64,000 nucleotides of DNA from Pogostemon cablin (Eukaryota > Streptophyta > Magnoliopsida > Lamiales > Lamiaceae): assembly GCA_023678885.1 (NCBI GenBank), contig CM042955.1, positions 39,027,088-39,091,087 of the forward strand. Reading direction: 5' to 3'. Shown here piece by piece: positions 34,770-47,300 of this stretch (the stretch's first letter is position 1; each line of letters opens with the position of its first letter). The position numbers and the translations under genes are program-made. Under the pieces are notes generated by a model. The model was not told where the DNA came from. It did no database searches and saw only the letters and a list, made by a program, of their open reading frames with translations.

Positions 34770-37700
34770 TGTGTTCTCACAAAGGATGTCTCATGATAAT
34801 TTTTTAAAAAAAAAGTCTCTAGTGAAGAGATGATAGGTTCATAGAAATATGATGATCTCATGTAACTCTTCGGATACTTGAGTAATTTAAAAGGGTGATA
34901 AATCATGATAGAATTTGATGAATGAATTGGAATAATGTGGAATAGAAGTTGAAGGGGAAACCTAAGTCAATTTATTTTCCATAATTGCCTAGATGTTTTG
35001 AGTAAGTTCCACCTGAACTACGAGAGGATGTATATGGTGGGAAACTTCTGACAAAACATGTGGCAAAGGAAAGGCATTTTCATCATAATGTGAACAAGTT
35101 TAATATCTTATTCACTAGTTATTTAAACATGATTAGTGATGGCATCTACTGACACGAAGTGTGTAGATACTGGAATCACTAAATATTTATCACTTAGCAA
35201 AGATAAGATTGTTAATGACATGGGTAAAACTACAAAGGTAGTGGCTATTGCAGTGGGAGTTGTTTATTTATCTCATGATAAGAATAAACGATTGATTATG
35301 AGAAATTATTTTTACGTACTTTTCATAGAAAGAATTTGATTTCGGTTTCTATGCATTAACGGATGGATACTTCATTTCATTTAAATGACATGGTCATAGT
35401 AATGAGGAATGAGGCTATAATCCGTTAAAGTACGTTGGTGGATAATATGTAAACTCTTGAATCATGTACATCCCACAGATGCAATAAATAGTAATTAAAT
35501 AATGCATCTTCTAATATTAGTAAGAGAAAGGGATTTTCAAAGATGAACTAAACATACATTTAGCGTCTAAGATTGGTTCATTTTACTTGAGTAGGATTTA
35601 AAAGTTGATAGCCGATAGACCGTAAGGTTTATCTGAAGTGGAAACTATCGGACTTGCGAGTCTTGCTTGGAAGTAAAAATGATTAACTGCCTTTTTCAAG
35701 GCTGTGGGGTAGGGTGTAGAGCCAAAGATATGTATGTTGGAATTAGTTTATTCTGATTCAAGCGAACCTAATAATATCCATGCGAGAGGTGGTTATGAAT
35801 ATTCAAAGATTATTCTGGATACCGATATATTTATTTGATGGACTGCATGTCTAAGTTCTTGGATTAATTCAAGAATTGTAAGGATGGTACAGTGAAACGT
35901 CATGGAAAATATATCATATCATTACGATTCAATCATGATGATGAAAACCTCTTAGGATAGTTAGGAACTAATAATTAGAAGTTGAGATTAAATCTCAAGT
36001 TGATTACACCGGGCATGCCCCAGCTGAATGGTGTGGTGGGTAGAAGGTATAAGGCTCTTATGGTTATGATTAGATAGATGATGAATTAATTGGAATAATT
36101 AAATTCATTTTATGGATATGCCCTAGATACAGTAATTCGTGAAACGTTTGTCTGTATATGGGATATCCTAGAAAAATGGAGGGTGATTTATTTAGTCCAA
36201 AAGATCGAAGGGTAATTGTTAACTCAATAACTAGATTTTTGGAAAAGGACTATGTAATAAATCACAAACCCATGTATAAGTTGTTCTAAAGGAAGTGAGA
36301 GAAAAACACTAAGTATAAGTACCAAGTGTACAAGAGGATATACCACAAGGTAAACTGCAACGCATGTCACGATTGATACACAATTACATGTAGTGCTTGG
36401 TCGTAGTGGGAGGGTTGTTTGACAACGCATAAAATATATGTTTTGGGAGAGTCGTGAGACTTGATCCCTAGTGAACATGGCATTATCCCACGGATACGAC
36501 ATAGCACTACAAGATGAAAATACAGAATCTTAGTAAGTTGCAATGAATGTTGAAATAGAATCTACTGATTCTAAATTAAGTCTGGAGCTTATAGGACCAC
36601 TAAATGGTATAAAAAAAATCATTGCAAGTGGTCATAAGAAAATAAAAGAGGATCATATGGAAAGGTGAAAACCTTGGAAGCAAAGCTTGTTGCGAAAAGG
36701 TGTACTCAGAAAGAAATAGTTTGATTATGAGGAAACATATTCGCTGGTAGCTATACCAATGATGATCCGGATTCTTTTATTTATTGCTGCTCATATTGAA
36801 TTATGAGGAACAACAAATAGATGTCAAGACAGCTTTCCTGATTGGAAGTCTTGAGGAAAACATCTATGTGAAGCAACCAGAGTGATTCATTGCAAAGTAC
36901 TAATAGCATTTTGATAGTAAGCTTAAAAGTGTCCAGCGATGGATTAAAGCAAGCTTTGAGATCGTGAAGCATCTCTTTTGATTAGGTAATCCAGTGGCAT
37001 GGATTTAAATCAATAAGCGGATGAGTCTTGTGTGTTGATCAGACTGACGGAAACGTGGTGATGTTTCTTGTACTATACGTGGATAGTATCTTGCTCATTG
37101 GAGACAATGAAAGAGTATTATCGGGTGTATGGGTATGGTTAATAAAGCGGTAGAGATGAAGGACTTAAGAAAGGCAAAATATATCCTTTTGATCACGGTA
37201 ATACGGATCACAGAAAGGACATTATGCTTATCTCAAGTTTCATAAATGATACAGTCCATACTCATTTAGCATGTGAATTTATCTAAGTGATTGTGTCTTA
37301 CACAAAAGGTAGATAAAGAAGATGAAAGCGGTTCCTTATACTTTGGCGAATAAGGAAGCTCAATCTTAGGAATGCTATAAACGGAGTTGGATATCTGTTT
37401 TGCTGAATGCATGAACAGTGGGTATCAACGTAACCCGGAACAAGAATGATGAACTGTGGTAAGACATATATGAAGTGCCTGAGAAGGACTGGAAATCATA
37501 TATAGACTTACTGAGCAGATTCGCTGCTTCTTGTGGATTACGTAGGTTCAATTTTTTTTTAATCAGATTGGACGGTAGTAAATTCTCCTCAAAGATTATG
37601 TGTTTAATCTTAGGAAGTAGAGTCATAATGTGGAGGAGTGTTATATAGAAATATTTTTCAGACTCCGGACTCCATCATGGAAAGATGATAAATTGGAGCC

Positions 37701-37867
37701 TATGAGAAATCGTATGATGAGGGGAAGGCTGTTGTCGCCTAGATTGCATCGGATGATGACCTAGTAAATCCATTTACAAGGACCTTAAGGCGAGAGCTTT
37801 TATTGGTCGTGTAGTGGGAGTAGGAATCAGATATGTGGCAGAAGACATGATAGCATAGTCTTTTACT
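34770..37867 (+). pseudogene. Decayed copia gag-pol, Copia-B
   Basis: Gag scraps occur near 34830-35090. The protease region has VDTGI and AIAVGVVYLSHDKNKRL (35136-35339). Integrase scraps follow. RT at about 36660-37230 contains DVKTAFLIGSLEENIYVKQPE plus a TGA stop, and the YVDD box has become YVDS. RNase H near 37620-37850 lacks about 190 bp present in Copia-D, with a join at TATGAG/AAATCGTATGATGAG. The element is non-functional. Confidence 0.83.
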
Positions 37868-37880
37868 ATAAGTGGGAGAT

Positions 37881-39082
37881 TGTTGGATTGTATACTAAAA
37901 GTCTAGCTTTAGTATGAACAATGTCATAACTATATTTGAAATGAGAATCATTGATCAAATGATTGCATCTTATAATTTATTTTATATGCATGATGCAATA
38001 GTCCATTTACTTTATACTGTAGATAATATGTTGTACGACAACACGCAGAAGATCATATTATAGGTTTCCTTATAAAGTATAAATAGATGCTCACAACTGA
38101 GATAGACGGGGACTCTCTATCGGTATGGTTGTAGTGTGGTTTGGTATTAGCTTGTCTTGGCTATAGAATCACATTAGTGCACTTGTGTGTATTGAGCAGG
38201 ACCGCCTGAGATCGTTCGACTTATACTGATTTATAGAAGAACTTGATCTCTGTTATTATGGAAGTTCGTGCTCTTAATCCCTATACAATAACCTCGACAC
38301 ATTGGGCAGTATGTATTTCTTTGATTCATCAATGGGTGAGATTTATATGTATTAAATCAATAAACTCGGTGAGTTGGGAAGTAGTGCTGTATCTATGGTG
38401 TGCTGTTGATTGTAGAAGGAATCCATGTCCGACATAGGTTGATGATGTCCCCTTGAGGAGCTCATAAGGTTTATCATGTAAATCTTGCAAGTGGATTAAT
38501 TTCCGGCATGATAATAAGATTGAGTGGTACTACTCTCGGATGAGATATTAATTAATTTGAGTTGTCAGTAACTTAATTAATTAATGGACATTGTTTATCT
38601 TAAACATGGGGAGACTATCGGGCTCATAATAAGAAGGAGCCCAGAACATAATTTGGGATTGGATGGATAGTGCAATAATAATATTTTAGTGGACTATATT
38701 ATTATTATTGGATTTAATTAAAAGCTTTGGGCTAAGCTTGGTTAATTAAATTCAATTGAGGCCCAGCCCAATTTCTCCTCCTGGTCCTTGCTGTAGCCCA
38801 ATTATATAAGTCATCTCAGCTCTTGTTAAACCTAAGTCAGTGCCTCATTTGACAGAGAGAAAAGAACATGAGCAGATTGAGAGAATCCTGCGGATTGTTG
38901 CCCACACAACAGCAGGATTCGACTTGGGACATACAGCAGAAGATCGAGAGGTGGTTCTCTGCAATGGTTCATCCTCTACATCAACCTAGAAGTACGGTAA
39001 ATATTATTTAATTGCTTTCGCTGATTGTTTGCCTGAATTCCTAATCGGATCACGTTTGAACCACACGATCTAATTGCCAACA
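37881..39082 (+). repeat. 3' LTR of Copia-B
   Basis: 1202 bp, preceded by the polypurine tract ATAAGTGGGAGAT and followed by the GTAAT flank. Confidence 0.94.
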
Positions 39083-39420
39083 GTAATGAGTTGATTATAA
39101 GTTGATTTTTGAGATGTTTGCCAAGCTTATGATTACGCGGGAATATGAAATGAGTATGAGCGTATATACTAACCTATTTAAGTGTATTTTACACTTGAGA
39201 GCATGAGTAAACACTTTTCTTGTGCGCTAGATGACTTAGTACTCCGAAGCGTATTATAATTGAGTGATGTTTTTGTATGAATGAAATGTATGAAGCAAGT
39301 GATACTTGTTTTAAATTGATAGAATTGCATGTGCAGGAATGTATTGTACTTGACTTGATAACCTTGTGAATTTTGCACTTACTCTTATGGTTTTGATTTC
39401 GTTGCCTCGGGACGAGCAAC

Positions 39421-39437
39421 ATGTAAGTTTGAGGGTT
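39421..39437 (+). promoter_or_regulatory. 3' polypurine tract, Athila copy 2
   Basis: ATGTAAGTTTGAGGGTTT, immediately before the LTR start TGATGAGAGTG. Confidence 0.78.
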
Positions 39438-39632
39438 TGATGAGAGTGTAAATTCATGTAATTTGAGCTCTGATTGTTGTGATAATGATGTATGATTTGA
39501 TCTTAAGTCAAGATAAATCGAGATATATAGTGGAATGTCATTAATAAGGTGCGTGTGAGGCCATTTGAGCGGATTTTCGAAGGAAAACAGGACAGAAGTG
39601 CTCGAAACTGGAAGAGGACGAATTTAGCACCT

Positions 39633-39904
39633 GGTTCGACCAAAAGAGAGGTGGCTCAACTATCGGTTCAGGTCGAACCAGGTGTCGAAAGTCAATAGTA
39701 GAGCAGTTCGACCACGATGATGTGGTTCGACCAGGTGTGATGATCGAACCATGGTCGAACCAAAAGCCTAAAGAGAAGCAGGTGTGGTTCGACCATGAAG
39801 CTTCTGGTTCGACCGTTGTTCGTGGCGAACCAGGCACCTGCCAATGCATTACAGGCTAGTTCAACCAGGCCATGAGTGGTTTGACCAGTGGTCTTGGTCG
39901 AACC
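39633..39904 (+). repeat. GGTTCGACC palindrome array, LTR position (copy 2)
   Basis: Alternating GGTTCGACC and GGTCGAACC half motifs, for example GGTTCGACCAGGTG...ATCGAACC near 39723. It ends about 100 bp upstream of the TATA box. Confidence 0.87.
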
Positions 39905-40005
39905 AATACACGAGAAACTTTCGGATCTGTATTTTTATACCTTCAGTGCGTGTTTTCGCTCAAAAGCCCATCCAAGGTCCATAAGACATAAGAAGAGCTT
40001 ACAAG

Positions 40006-40013
40006 TATAAAAG
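40006..40013 (+). promoter_or_regulatory. LTR TATA box, Athila copy 2
   Basis: TATAAAAG in the family context TTACAAGTATAAAAG. Confidence 0.72.
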
Positions 40014-40668
40014 GAAGACCCTACGCAGGAGAAAAAGAGTCATTCATCACCTTCATTCTACACAACATCTGAAACCCTACACCATCCTATGGAGCTGTGA
40101 AGAGAGATTCGTATGTCGAATCAAGTGAGAATCAAGTGAAGATTCAAGACGGAGAGAGACGGGATGGCACCTTCATCTAAGGTTTACTTCGTTTCTTATT
40201 TTATCTTGTAATTTTCAAGACTATGTGTAAGATCTATCCAACCACCATGATTGTTCTTCGATCAATCATGGGCTAGAACCGCTTCGGTAGTTATAGGGTT
40301 TGTGAAGGTTTTATGAGTTAATTGAACTTTTGTGTGTATACTCCGTACAACACTACTTGTGATTTATTTTATATAAGACTATGCGTTTTTAATTCATACT
40401 CAGAGTTGTTTTGTGCATCAATAATTTTTTATGTAAAGTCTGAATACATATCTTGTTTACTGATTGAGTGTGTTCACTGCTGAGCAGGATTACATGTTAT
40501 GATTCTAAGTGAGGGTACTTCGAAGTCTTATTAGAACTATCTTATATAAATACTTGTTAATTGAATTTTATTCGGGTTAATAAGTAGGACAAAGAGAGTA
40601 ACTTTATAGTACCTATAAAGGGAGATCATATCGAGTTAATGTACTAAGTGCACGGGAAATAATTGATA

Positions 40669-40890
40669 CATTATCGGGTAATTGGGTGTAAAAGGAGAAC
40701 TCGTACCCTACCCTTACCTTTATCGGGTACGCGCTACCTGATAAAGCTTACTGTACTCGTGCCCATCATCTTGAGTACCAACGGATAACCTAATCCGATG
40801 GATAAAATTAACATCCCTAATCATGAACGAATCCAATCTCGCAAAACGTCCTGAAATAAAAAAATAAATATTAAAAGATATAAAAATTTT
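40669..40890. other. Unassigned fragment between two truncated LTRs, possibly hAT-like
   Basis: It matches neither element family here. It carries repeated TATCGGGTA and ACGGATAACC-like phrases, and its minus strand reads TAGGGATGTTAATTTTATCC, which resembles the terminal repeats of many plant hAT transposons. No second terminus or 8-bp duplication is visible, so the call is weak. Confidence 0.25.
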
Positions 40891-42209
40891 GAGAACCATA
40901 TGATCAAATGATTGCATCTTATAATTTATTTATATGTTCGATGCAATAGTCCACTTACTTTATACTGTAGTTAATATGTTGTGCGACAACACACGGAAGA
41001 TCATATTATCGGTTTCCTTATAAAGCATAAATAGATGCTCACAACCGAGATAGACGGGGACTCTCTATCGGGATGGTTGTAGTGTGGTTTGGTATTAGCT
41101 TGTCTTGGCTATAGAATCACATTAGTGCACTTGTGTGTATTGAGCAGGACCGCTTGAGATCGTTCGACTTATACTGACTTATAGGAGAACTTGATCTCAG
41201 TTATTATGGAAGTTCGTGCTCTTAATCCCTATACAATAACCTCGACACGTAGGGCAGTATGTATTTCTTTGATTCATCAATGGGTGAGATTTACATGTAA
41301 TTAAATCAACAAACTCGATGAGTTGGGAAATAGTGCTGTCTCTATGGTGTGCTGTTGATTGTAGAAGGAATCCGTGTCTGTCATAGGTTGATGATGTCCC
41401 CTTGAGGAGCTCATAAGGATTATCATGTAAACCCTGCAGGTGGAATTTATTCCGGCATGATAATGTGGTTTAGTGGTACTACTCTTGGATGAGATATTAA
41501 TTAATTAGGTTGTCAGTAACTTAATTAATTAATGGACATTGTATATCTTAAACATGGGGAGACTAATGGACTCATAATAAGAAGGAGCCCAAAACGTAAT
41601 TTTGGGTTTGGTACGGTAGTGCAATAATAATATTTTAGTGGAATATATTATTATTATTGGACTTAAGTATAAGCTTTGGGCTAAGCTTGGATACTTAAGC
41701 CCAATGGAGGCCCAACCCAATTTCTCCTCCTGGTCCCTGCTGTAGCCCATGTATATAAGTCACCTCAGGATATCTGAAACCCTAATCTAATTCATTATTC
41801 ACGTGTGATGAGGGTTGAGAGCAGATTGAGTAGGTCTCGTAGATCGTCGCCCACACGACGTCGAGATCGGACTTGGGACATACAGCAGAAGATCAGAAGG
41901 TAGTTTGCTGCTGCTGTCCGCGACCTTGCGAAATTTGTGAAAGTTCGTACATTGCTCAGAATTTGATGATCAATATACTGACGGAAAGCCGTCGAAGAGA
42001 GGATCGTCTAAGCATAAAAATCATTCAATTTCGACATCAGAAAAGAAACTTATAGCTATTCTCGTGGGACTGCGCAGACTGCCCGCGAGAATCAATCTTC
42101 ATCAACATACCCTGTGAACAGTAATCGTTTCTATGATTTATTGCTTCCGCTGTGATAGAAACGTATGTATCCTAATGGGTCACGTTAGCCAAACAATCGA
42201 GCGCCAACA
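40891..42209 (+). repeat. 5' LTR of Copia-D, truncated
   Basis: 1319 bp, the same length as the corresponding part of the 3' LTR (47721-49039), ending GCGCCAACA. Confidence 0.9.
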
Positions 42210-42211
42210 AT

Positions 42212-42223
42212 TGGTATCAGAGC
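42212..42223 (+). promoter_or_regulatory. Primer binding site (initiator Met-tRNA), Copia-D
   Basis: TGGTATCAGAGC, 2 nt after the LTR end. Confidence 0.93.
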
Positions 42224-42857
42224 TTCGGTTTCGTGGTGAAGCGTGACACGTTAGACTAGGGTTTATGTGATTAATTTTTCGAAATTAGGATCGAATGTTT
42301 AGAGTAGGGTTTTGGTTTTACTACGCAAACCATGAATATCCCTATGTGAAATATACCCTATATCATATCTGTTCATTGATGGTTGTGTGTGAGAGGATTC
42401 GACGAAAACTGTTCGTCAATTTCACATGGAAGGAAGAAATTGAGAGAAAATCCAGCGCAGTGATATTGCAGAGGCAATAACCGGAGTTTCAACCTTCGGA
42501 TCAGGCTAATTTTTGGTCAGCACGTTCGGATTTTGTGTATGTACATTCTGACGGTGAAGATCGTATTTGGAGCTTTGTGTTGTCGGGAATACACCGAAAA
42601 CAGAAGCAGTTTTTTGGGCGATTCTGTTCTGCGCAGTCGAGGGAAACGAGCTGTTTCTCACAATATAACCGTTGGATCGACCTGTAATTTGGACATCATG
42701 TTCAGAACTCACAGGTGTAGATTCTGGACGGTGGAGATTGGATTCCCAGGTTCTTACAGTTACGAACCCTGAACGACAGTTGGTGTAGTTTGATGTTGCG
42801 CGTTGGGCTGAACTTGGTTCTGTGCAAGTAGGCCCTTGGACGAGCGACAGTTCGAGC

Positions 42858-43210
42858 GGATTTGCATCAGGTTTGATTGGTCTGCATCAGGTTCGATCGA
42901 TGTTGCACCAGGTTCGAACGGATTTGCATCAGGTTCGATTGGTCTGCATCAAGTTCGATCGATGCTGCACCAGGTTCGAACGGATTTGCATCAGGTTCGA
43001 TTGGTCTGCATCAGGTTTGATCGATGCTGCACCAGGTTCGAGTGGATTTGCATCAGGTTCGATTGGTCTGCATCAGGTTCGATCAATGCTGCACCAGGTT
43101 CGAGTGGATTCACATAAGGTTCGATTGGTCTGCATCAGGTTTGATCGATTCTGCACCAGGTTCGAGCAGGTTTGCATCAAGTTCGACTGGTCTGCATCAG
43201 GTTCCGCGTG
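42858..43210 (+). repeat. 62-bp tandem array built of 20-21-bp CAGGTTCGA monomers
   Basis: Six units start at about 42858, 42920, 42982, 43044, 43106 and 43168 (period 62). Each holds three CAGGTT[CT]GA monomers of 20-21 bp with different spacers, so it is a higher-order trimer. All three plus frames stay open because 62 is not a multiple of 3, giving meaningless HQVR-rich frames. It lies in the leader, where sister elements carry GC-rich DNA. It shares the GGTTCGA core with the Athila arrays but not their palindromic layout. Confidence 0.92.
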
Positions 43211-43236
43211 AGTCTTCATAATATGATCGGGCAGGG

Positions 43237-43276
43237 TGCCAGAGTGGTGGAGCAGGCTGCGGGGAGGTCGATCCCC
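43237..43276 (+). other. Pol III-like A/B box pair (tentative)
   Basis: TGCCAGAGTGG at 43237-43247 resembles an A box and GGTCGATCCCC at 43266-43276 resembles a B box, about 29 bp apart and directly after the 62-bp array. Each deviates from consensus at one position or more, and no tRNA fold is evident. Confidence 0.2.
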
Positions 43277-43689
43277 ATCGCTGTTGTCCGCATTCGTGAT
43301 TGGTGGAGAACAATCGAATTCGCTGTTATATAACTGTTATAATTGATTTATTAATTGATTATTGTTATATATGTATGCATGATTCTCTATGATTTATTAC
43401 CTTAAATAGAAGCATGCTAGATTGCGTATTATATTTGGTATATTATATGCATGTATGTTGGAGTGTTAATCAAGTCAACTTATTTTTGGCAATTTATTTC
43501 CTTATATATAACTGCTATAATTGTTTTATTGGTCAATTATTGTTATATATTTGGAAGTATGAGCATGCTAGGTTGCGTATTTTATTTTTAAATATTATAT
43601 GCATGTAAAAACCCTCGGTGTTGAATAACTAAGTGGGAGAGGGGATTGGTAAAAATTCCTGCGGCCTCCATTATTGGTTTGTTAGCAAT

Positions 43690-44010
43690 GTGAATAAACT
43701 TGCGCGTCGGCATTAGAGCCTTACTCCCCATCGGATGAGTTTATTCATGGATTGCTGGGACAGACTTCTTTAAATAATTATGTTTGTAATGTGATGCATA
43801 TGAACTTGCGCGTTGGCATAGACCTTCCTCCCTATCGGATGAGTTCATGTGTGGATCACTGTACAGACTTATAATTGATGACTGTAAGAAGTTATCCGAG
43901 CGCGTGTGTACTTCTCCATCTGTAAGGCACATAAGCTTGGGCCGCGGACTTGGGGTCAAATAATGGTGTACACTTAGGTGTAAATAATGAGTATCCTCCC
44001 CATCGGAGTC
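43690..44010 (+). repeat. Imperfect repeats of about 107 bp, Copia-D
   Basis: Same CCCCATCGGATGAGTTTAT-type repeats as in the other copia copies. A partial duplication of the upstream segment (the GAAGCATGCTAGATTGCG phrase at about 43409 and again at about 43563) precedes them. Confidence 0.55.
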
Positions 44011-44379
44011 ACTGCTTTTATTTGCATGGCTAAAGAGGAACCGACTATTAATTATTTTGTCATAAAGTTAGGTTGATAAATGAAATTAATGGGTAAAACC
44101 TTCTCTTGTAAATGTTCGGGTTTGTAAACGTCCACACTATCGTGGCTTGCAGACTCACGGTGCTTGAGATGTCGGTGAATTTTATTTTTATATTGTTTTG
44201 AGGGAATCAATATAAAAGGATAAAATTCGAAGATTTGATCGGTATATTTATTTGTGATTCTCTGATTTTCAAATGGTTTTATCTCACTTATTATTAACTA
44301 AAACAAATTATATTTACTTGTCCAAATTAGATGATTAGAAAAGAATCTTGGTTTTGAATTTTACTGCTTAAGAAAATAC

Positions 44380-47300
44380 ATGTGTGTTCTCACAAAGGAC
44401 GTCTCATGATGCCTATTAAAGTCTCTAGTGAAGAGATGAGAGGTTCATAGAAATATGATGGTCTCATGTAACTCTTCGGATACTTGAGTAATTTAAAAGG
44501 CGGTAGGTCATGATTGAATTTGATGAATGAATTGGAAATACATGGAATAGAAGTTGAAGGGGAAACCTAAGTCAATTTTATTCTTCATAATTGCCTAGAT
44601 GTTTTGAGTAAGTTTCTCATGAATTACAAGAGGTTGTATATGGTGGGAAACTTCTGACAAAACATGTGGTAAAGGAAATCCAATTTCATAAAAGGAGTGA
44701 ACAAGGATAGAATCTTACTTGCTAGTTGTTTAAACATGATTAGTGATGGCATCTACTGACACGAAGTATGTAGATACTGGAATCACTGAATGTTCATTAC
44801 TAAGTGAGGATAAGATTGTTATAACATGGGTAAAACTACAAGACTAGTGGCTATTGCAGTGGGAGTTGTTTATTTATCTTACGATATGAATAAACGTTTA
44901 ATTTTGTGAAATTATCTTTACATACGTTTTCATAGAAAGAATTTGATTTCGGTTTCTATGCATTAATAGATGGATACTCCATTTCATTTAAATGACATGG
45001 TTATTATAATGAAGGATAGAGTTGTAATCTGTTATGGTACGTTGATGGACAATTTGTATACTCTTAAATCATGTATATTCCACAGATGCAACAAATAGTA
45101 ATTAATAATGCATCTTCTGATCTTAGTAAGAGAAAGTAACCTTCGGAGATGAACTAAACATGCATTTGGCGTCTAAGACTAGATCATTTTACTTGAGTAG
45201 GATTCAAAAGTTGATAGCAGATGGACCGTAAGGTTTATCTGAAGTGAAAACTATCGGACTTGCGAGTCTTACTTGGAAGTAAAAATGATTAATTACCTTT
45301 TCAAGGTAAAGGGGTGTAGAGCCATAGATATATATGTTGGAATTGGTTCATTCTAATTCAAGCGGACCTAATATTATCCAGGCGAGAGGTGGTAATGAAT
45401 AATCGAAGATTATTCTAGATACAGATATATTTATTTGATGCACTGCATGTCTAAGTTCTTTGATTTATTCAAGAATTGCAAGGTTGGTACAGTAAAGCAT
45501 CATGGAAAATATATCAAGTAATGACGATTTAATCATCATTACGAGTACCTCTTAGGATAATTAGGTGTTATTAATCAGAGGTTGAGATTAAATCTCAAGT
45601 GGTCTACACCGGGCATGCTCCAGCTGAATGGTGTGGTGGATAAAAGGAATAAGACTCTTATGGTAATGATTAGATAGATGATGAATTATTTGGAATTACT
45701 TAATTCATTTTATGGATAAGCCCTAGAAACAGTAATTCATTTGAATGTTTGTCTGTTTGTGGGATATGCTATAAAAATGAAGGTAATTTATTTAGTCTAA
45801 AAGATCGAAGGGTGATTGTTAACACAAACACTAGATTTTTGGAAAGGGACTATGTAATAAATCACAAACCCATGTATGAGTTGTTCTAAAGGTAGTGAGA
45901 AGAAAACACAAAGTATAAGTACCAAGTGTACAAGAGGATATACTACAAGGTAAACTGCAACGCGTGTCACGTCTGATACACAATTACATGTAGTGCCTTG
46001 TCGCAGTGGGAGGGTTATTCGACAACCCATGAGATACATGTTTTGGGAAAGTCGTAAGACTTGATCCCTAGTAAACATGGTATTATCCCAGGGATACGAC
46101 GTTGCACTACAAAATTAAAATGCGGAATCTTAGTAAGTGCAATGAATATTAAAATAGAATCGATGGATTTTAAATTAGGTCTGGATGCTTGTTGAACCGC
46201 TAAATGGAGTAAAAGCCATTGGAAGCGGGCATGCAAGAATAAAAGAGGATCATAGAATAAGGTGAAAACCTTGGAAGCAAGCTTGTTGCGAAAAGGTATA
46301 CTCAGAAAGAAAGGGTTCGATTATGAGAAAACATGTTCGCCGGTAGTTATGCCTAAGTTGATCCGGACTCTTTTATTTGTTGCTACTCATATGAAATATG
46401 AGGGATAACAAATAGATGTCGAGACAACTTTCCTGATTGGAAGTCTTAAGGGAAACATCTATGTGAAGCAACCAGAGTGATTCATTGCAAAGAGCTAAGA
46501 GCATTGTGATAGTGAGCTTAAAAGTGTCCATTCATGGACTAAAACAAGCTTCAAGATCATGAAACATCCACTTTGATGAGGTAATCCAGTGACATGGATC
46601 TAATCAATGATCGGATGGGTCTTGTGTATTGAAAAGAATGATGGAAACGTGGTGGTATTTCTTGTACTATACGTAGATATTATCTTGCTCATTGGAGATA
46701 ATGAAAGAGTATTGTCGGGCGTATGGGTATGGTTGATAAAGCGGTATGAGATGAAGGACTTAAGAAGAGCAAAAATATCCTTTTGATCACGGTAATACGG
46801 ATCACAAGAAAGGATGTTATGCTTATCTCAAGTTTCATATAATGATACGATCCTTACTCGTTTAGCATGTAAATTTATCTAAGTGAATGTGTCTTGTGAC
46901 ACAAAAGTAGATAAAGAAGATGAAAGCGGTTCCTTGTGCTTCTACAAATGAGGAAGCTCAATCTAAGGAATGCTATGCACGAGAATGGATAACTGTATTG
47001 CTAATTGCTTAGACAGTGAGTATCAAGGTAACTCGAAATAAGAATGTTGAACTGTGGTAAGACATATATTTATATACCTGAAAAGGACTAGAAATTATAT
47101 GTAGGCTTACCGAATAGATTCACTGATTTTTATGGGTTACATAGATTCAGAATTTTCAAATCAGATAGGGACGACAGTAAATCTACCTCAAAGGTTATGC
47201 GTTTAATTTTAGGAAGTTGAGTCATAATGTGGAGGAGAGTTATATAGAAATATATTTCAGACTCCGGACTCCATAATGGAAAGATGATAAATTGGAGCCT

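Larger units (their letters stand above)
31069..39082 (+). mobile_element. Copia-B, complete Ty1/copia element
   Basis: LTRs of 1202 bp at both ends, TGTTGG...CCAACA termini, a Met-tRNA primer site and a polypurine tract. The flanks are TTAAT (31064-31068) and GTAAT (39083-39087), a target duplication with one change. By eye the LTRs differ at about 40 positions (about 3%), so it is older than the minus-strand element. It is inserted in the post-ORF3 spacer of Athila copy 2. Confidence 0.94.
26153..40668 (+). mobile_element. Athila-type element, copy 2 (3' portion, split by Copia-B)
   Basis: Order: integrase end, spacer with hairpin/purine tract, palindrome array, ORF3, spacer (split by Copia-B at 31069-39082), polypurine tract, and a 3' LTR that breaks off near 40668. 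The two flanks of Copia-B join to match copy 1 at about 9340-9410, which confirms continuity. The 5' half lies left of the window, beyond Copia-A. Confidence 0.9.
39438..40668 (+). repeat. 3' LTR of Athila copy 2, truncated
   Basis: It runs from TGATGAGAGTG, includes the palindrome array (39633-39904) and TATA box (40006-40013), and matches copy 1 up to GGGAAATAATTGAT. There it breaks into unrelated sequence. The missing U5 end is not found elsewhere in the window, which points to a deletion or rearrangement. Confidence 0.85.

Noticed and set aside
42822..43221. HQVR-repeat protein frames of 129, 93 and 65 codons
   Set aside because: They are three phases of the same 62-bp tandem array; a 62-bp unit without stops opens all plus frames automatically.
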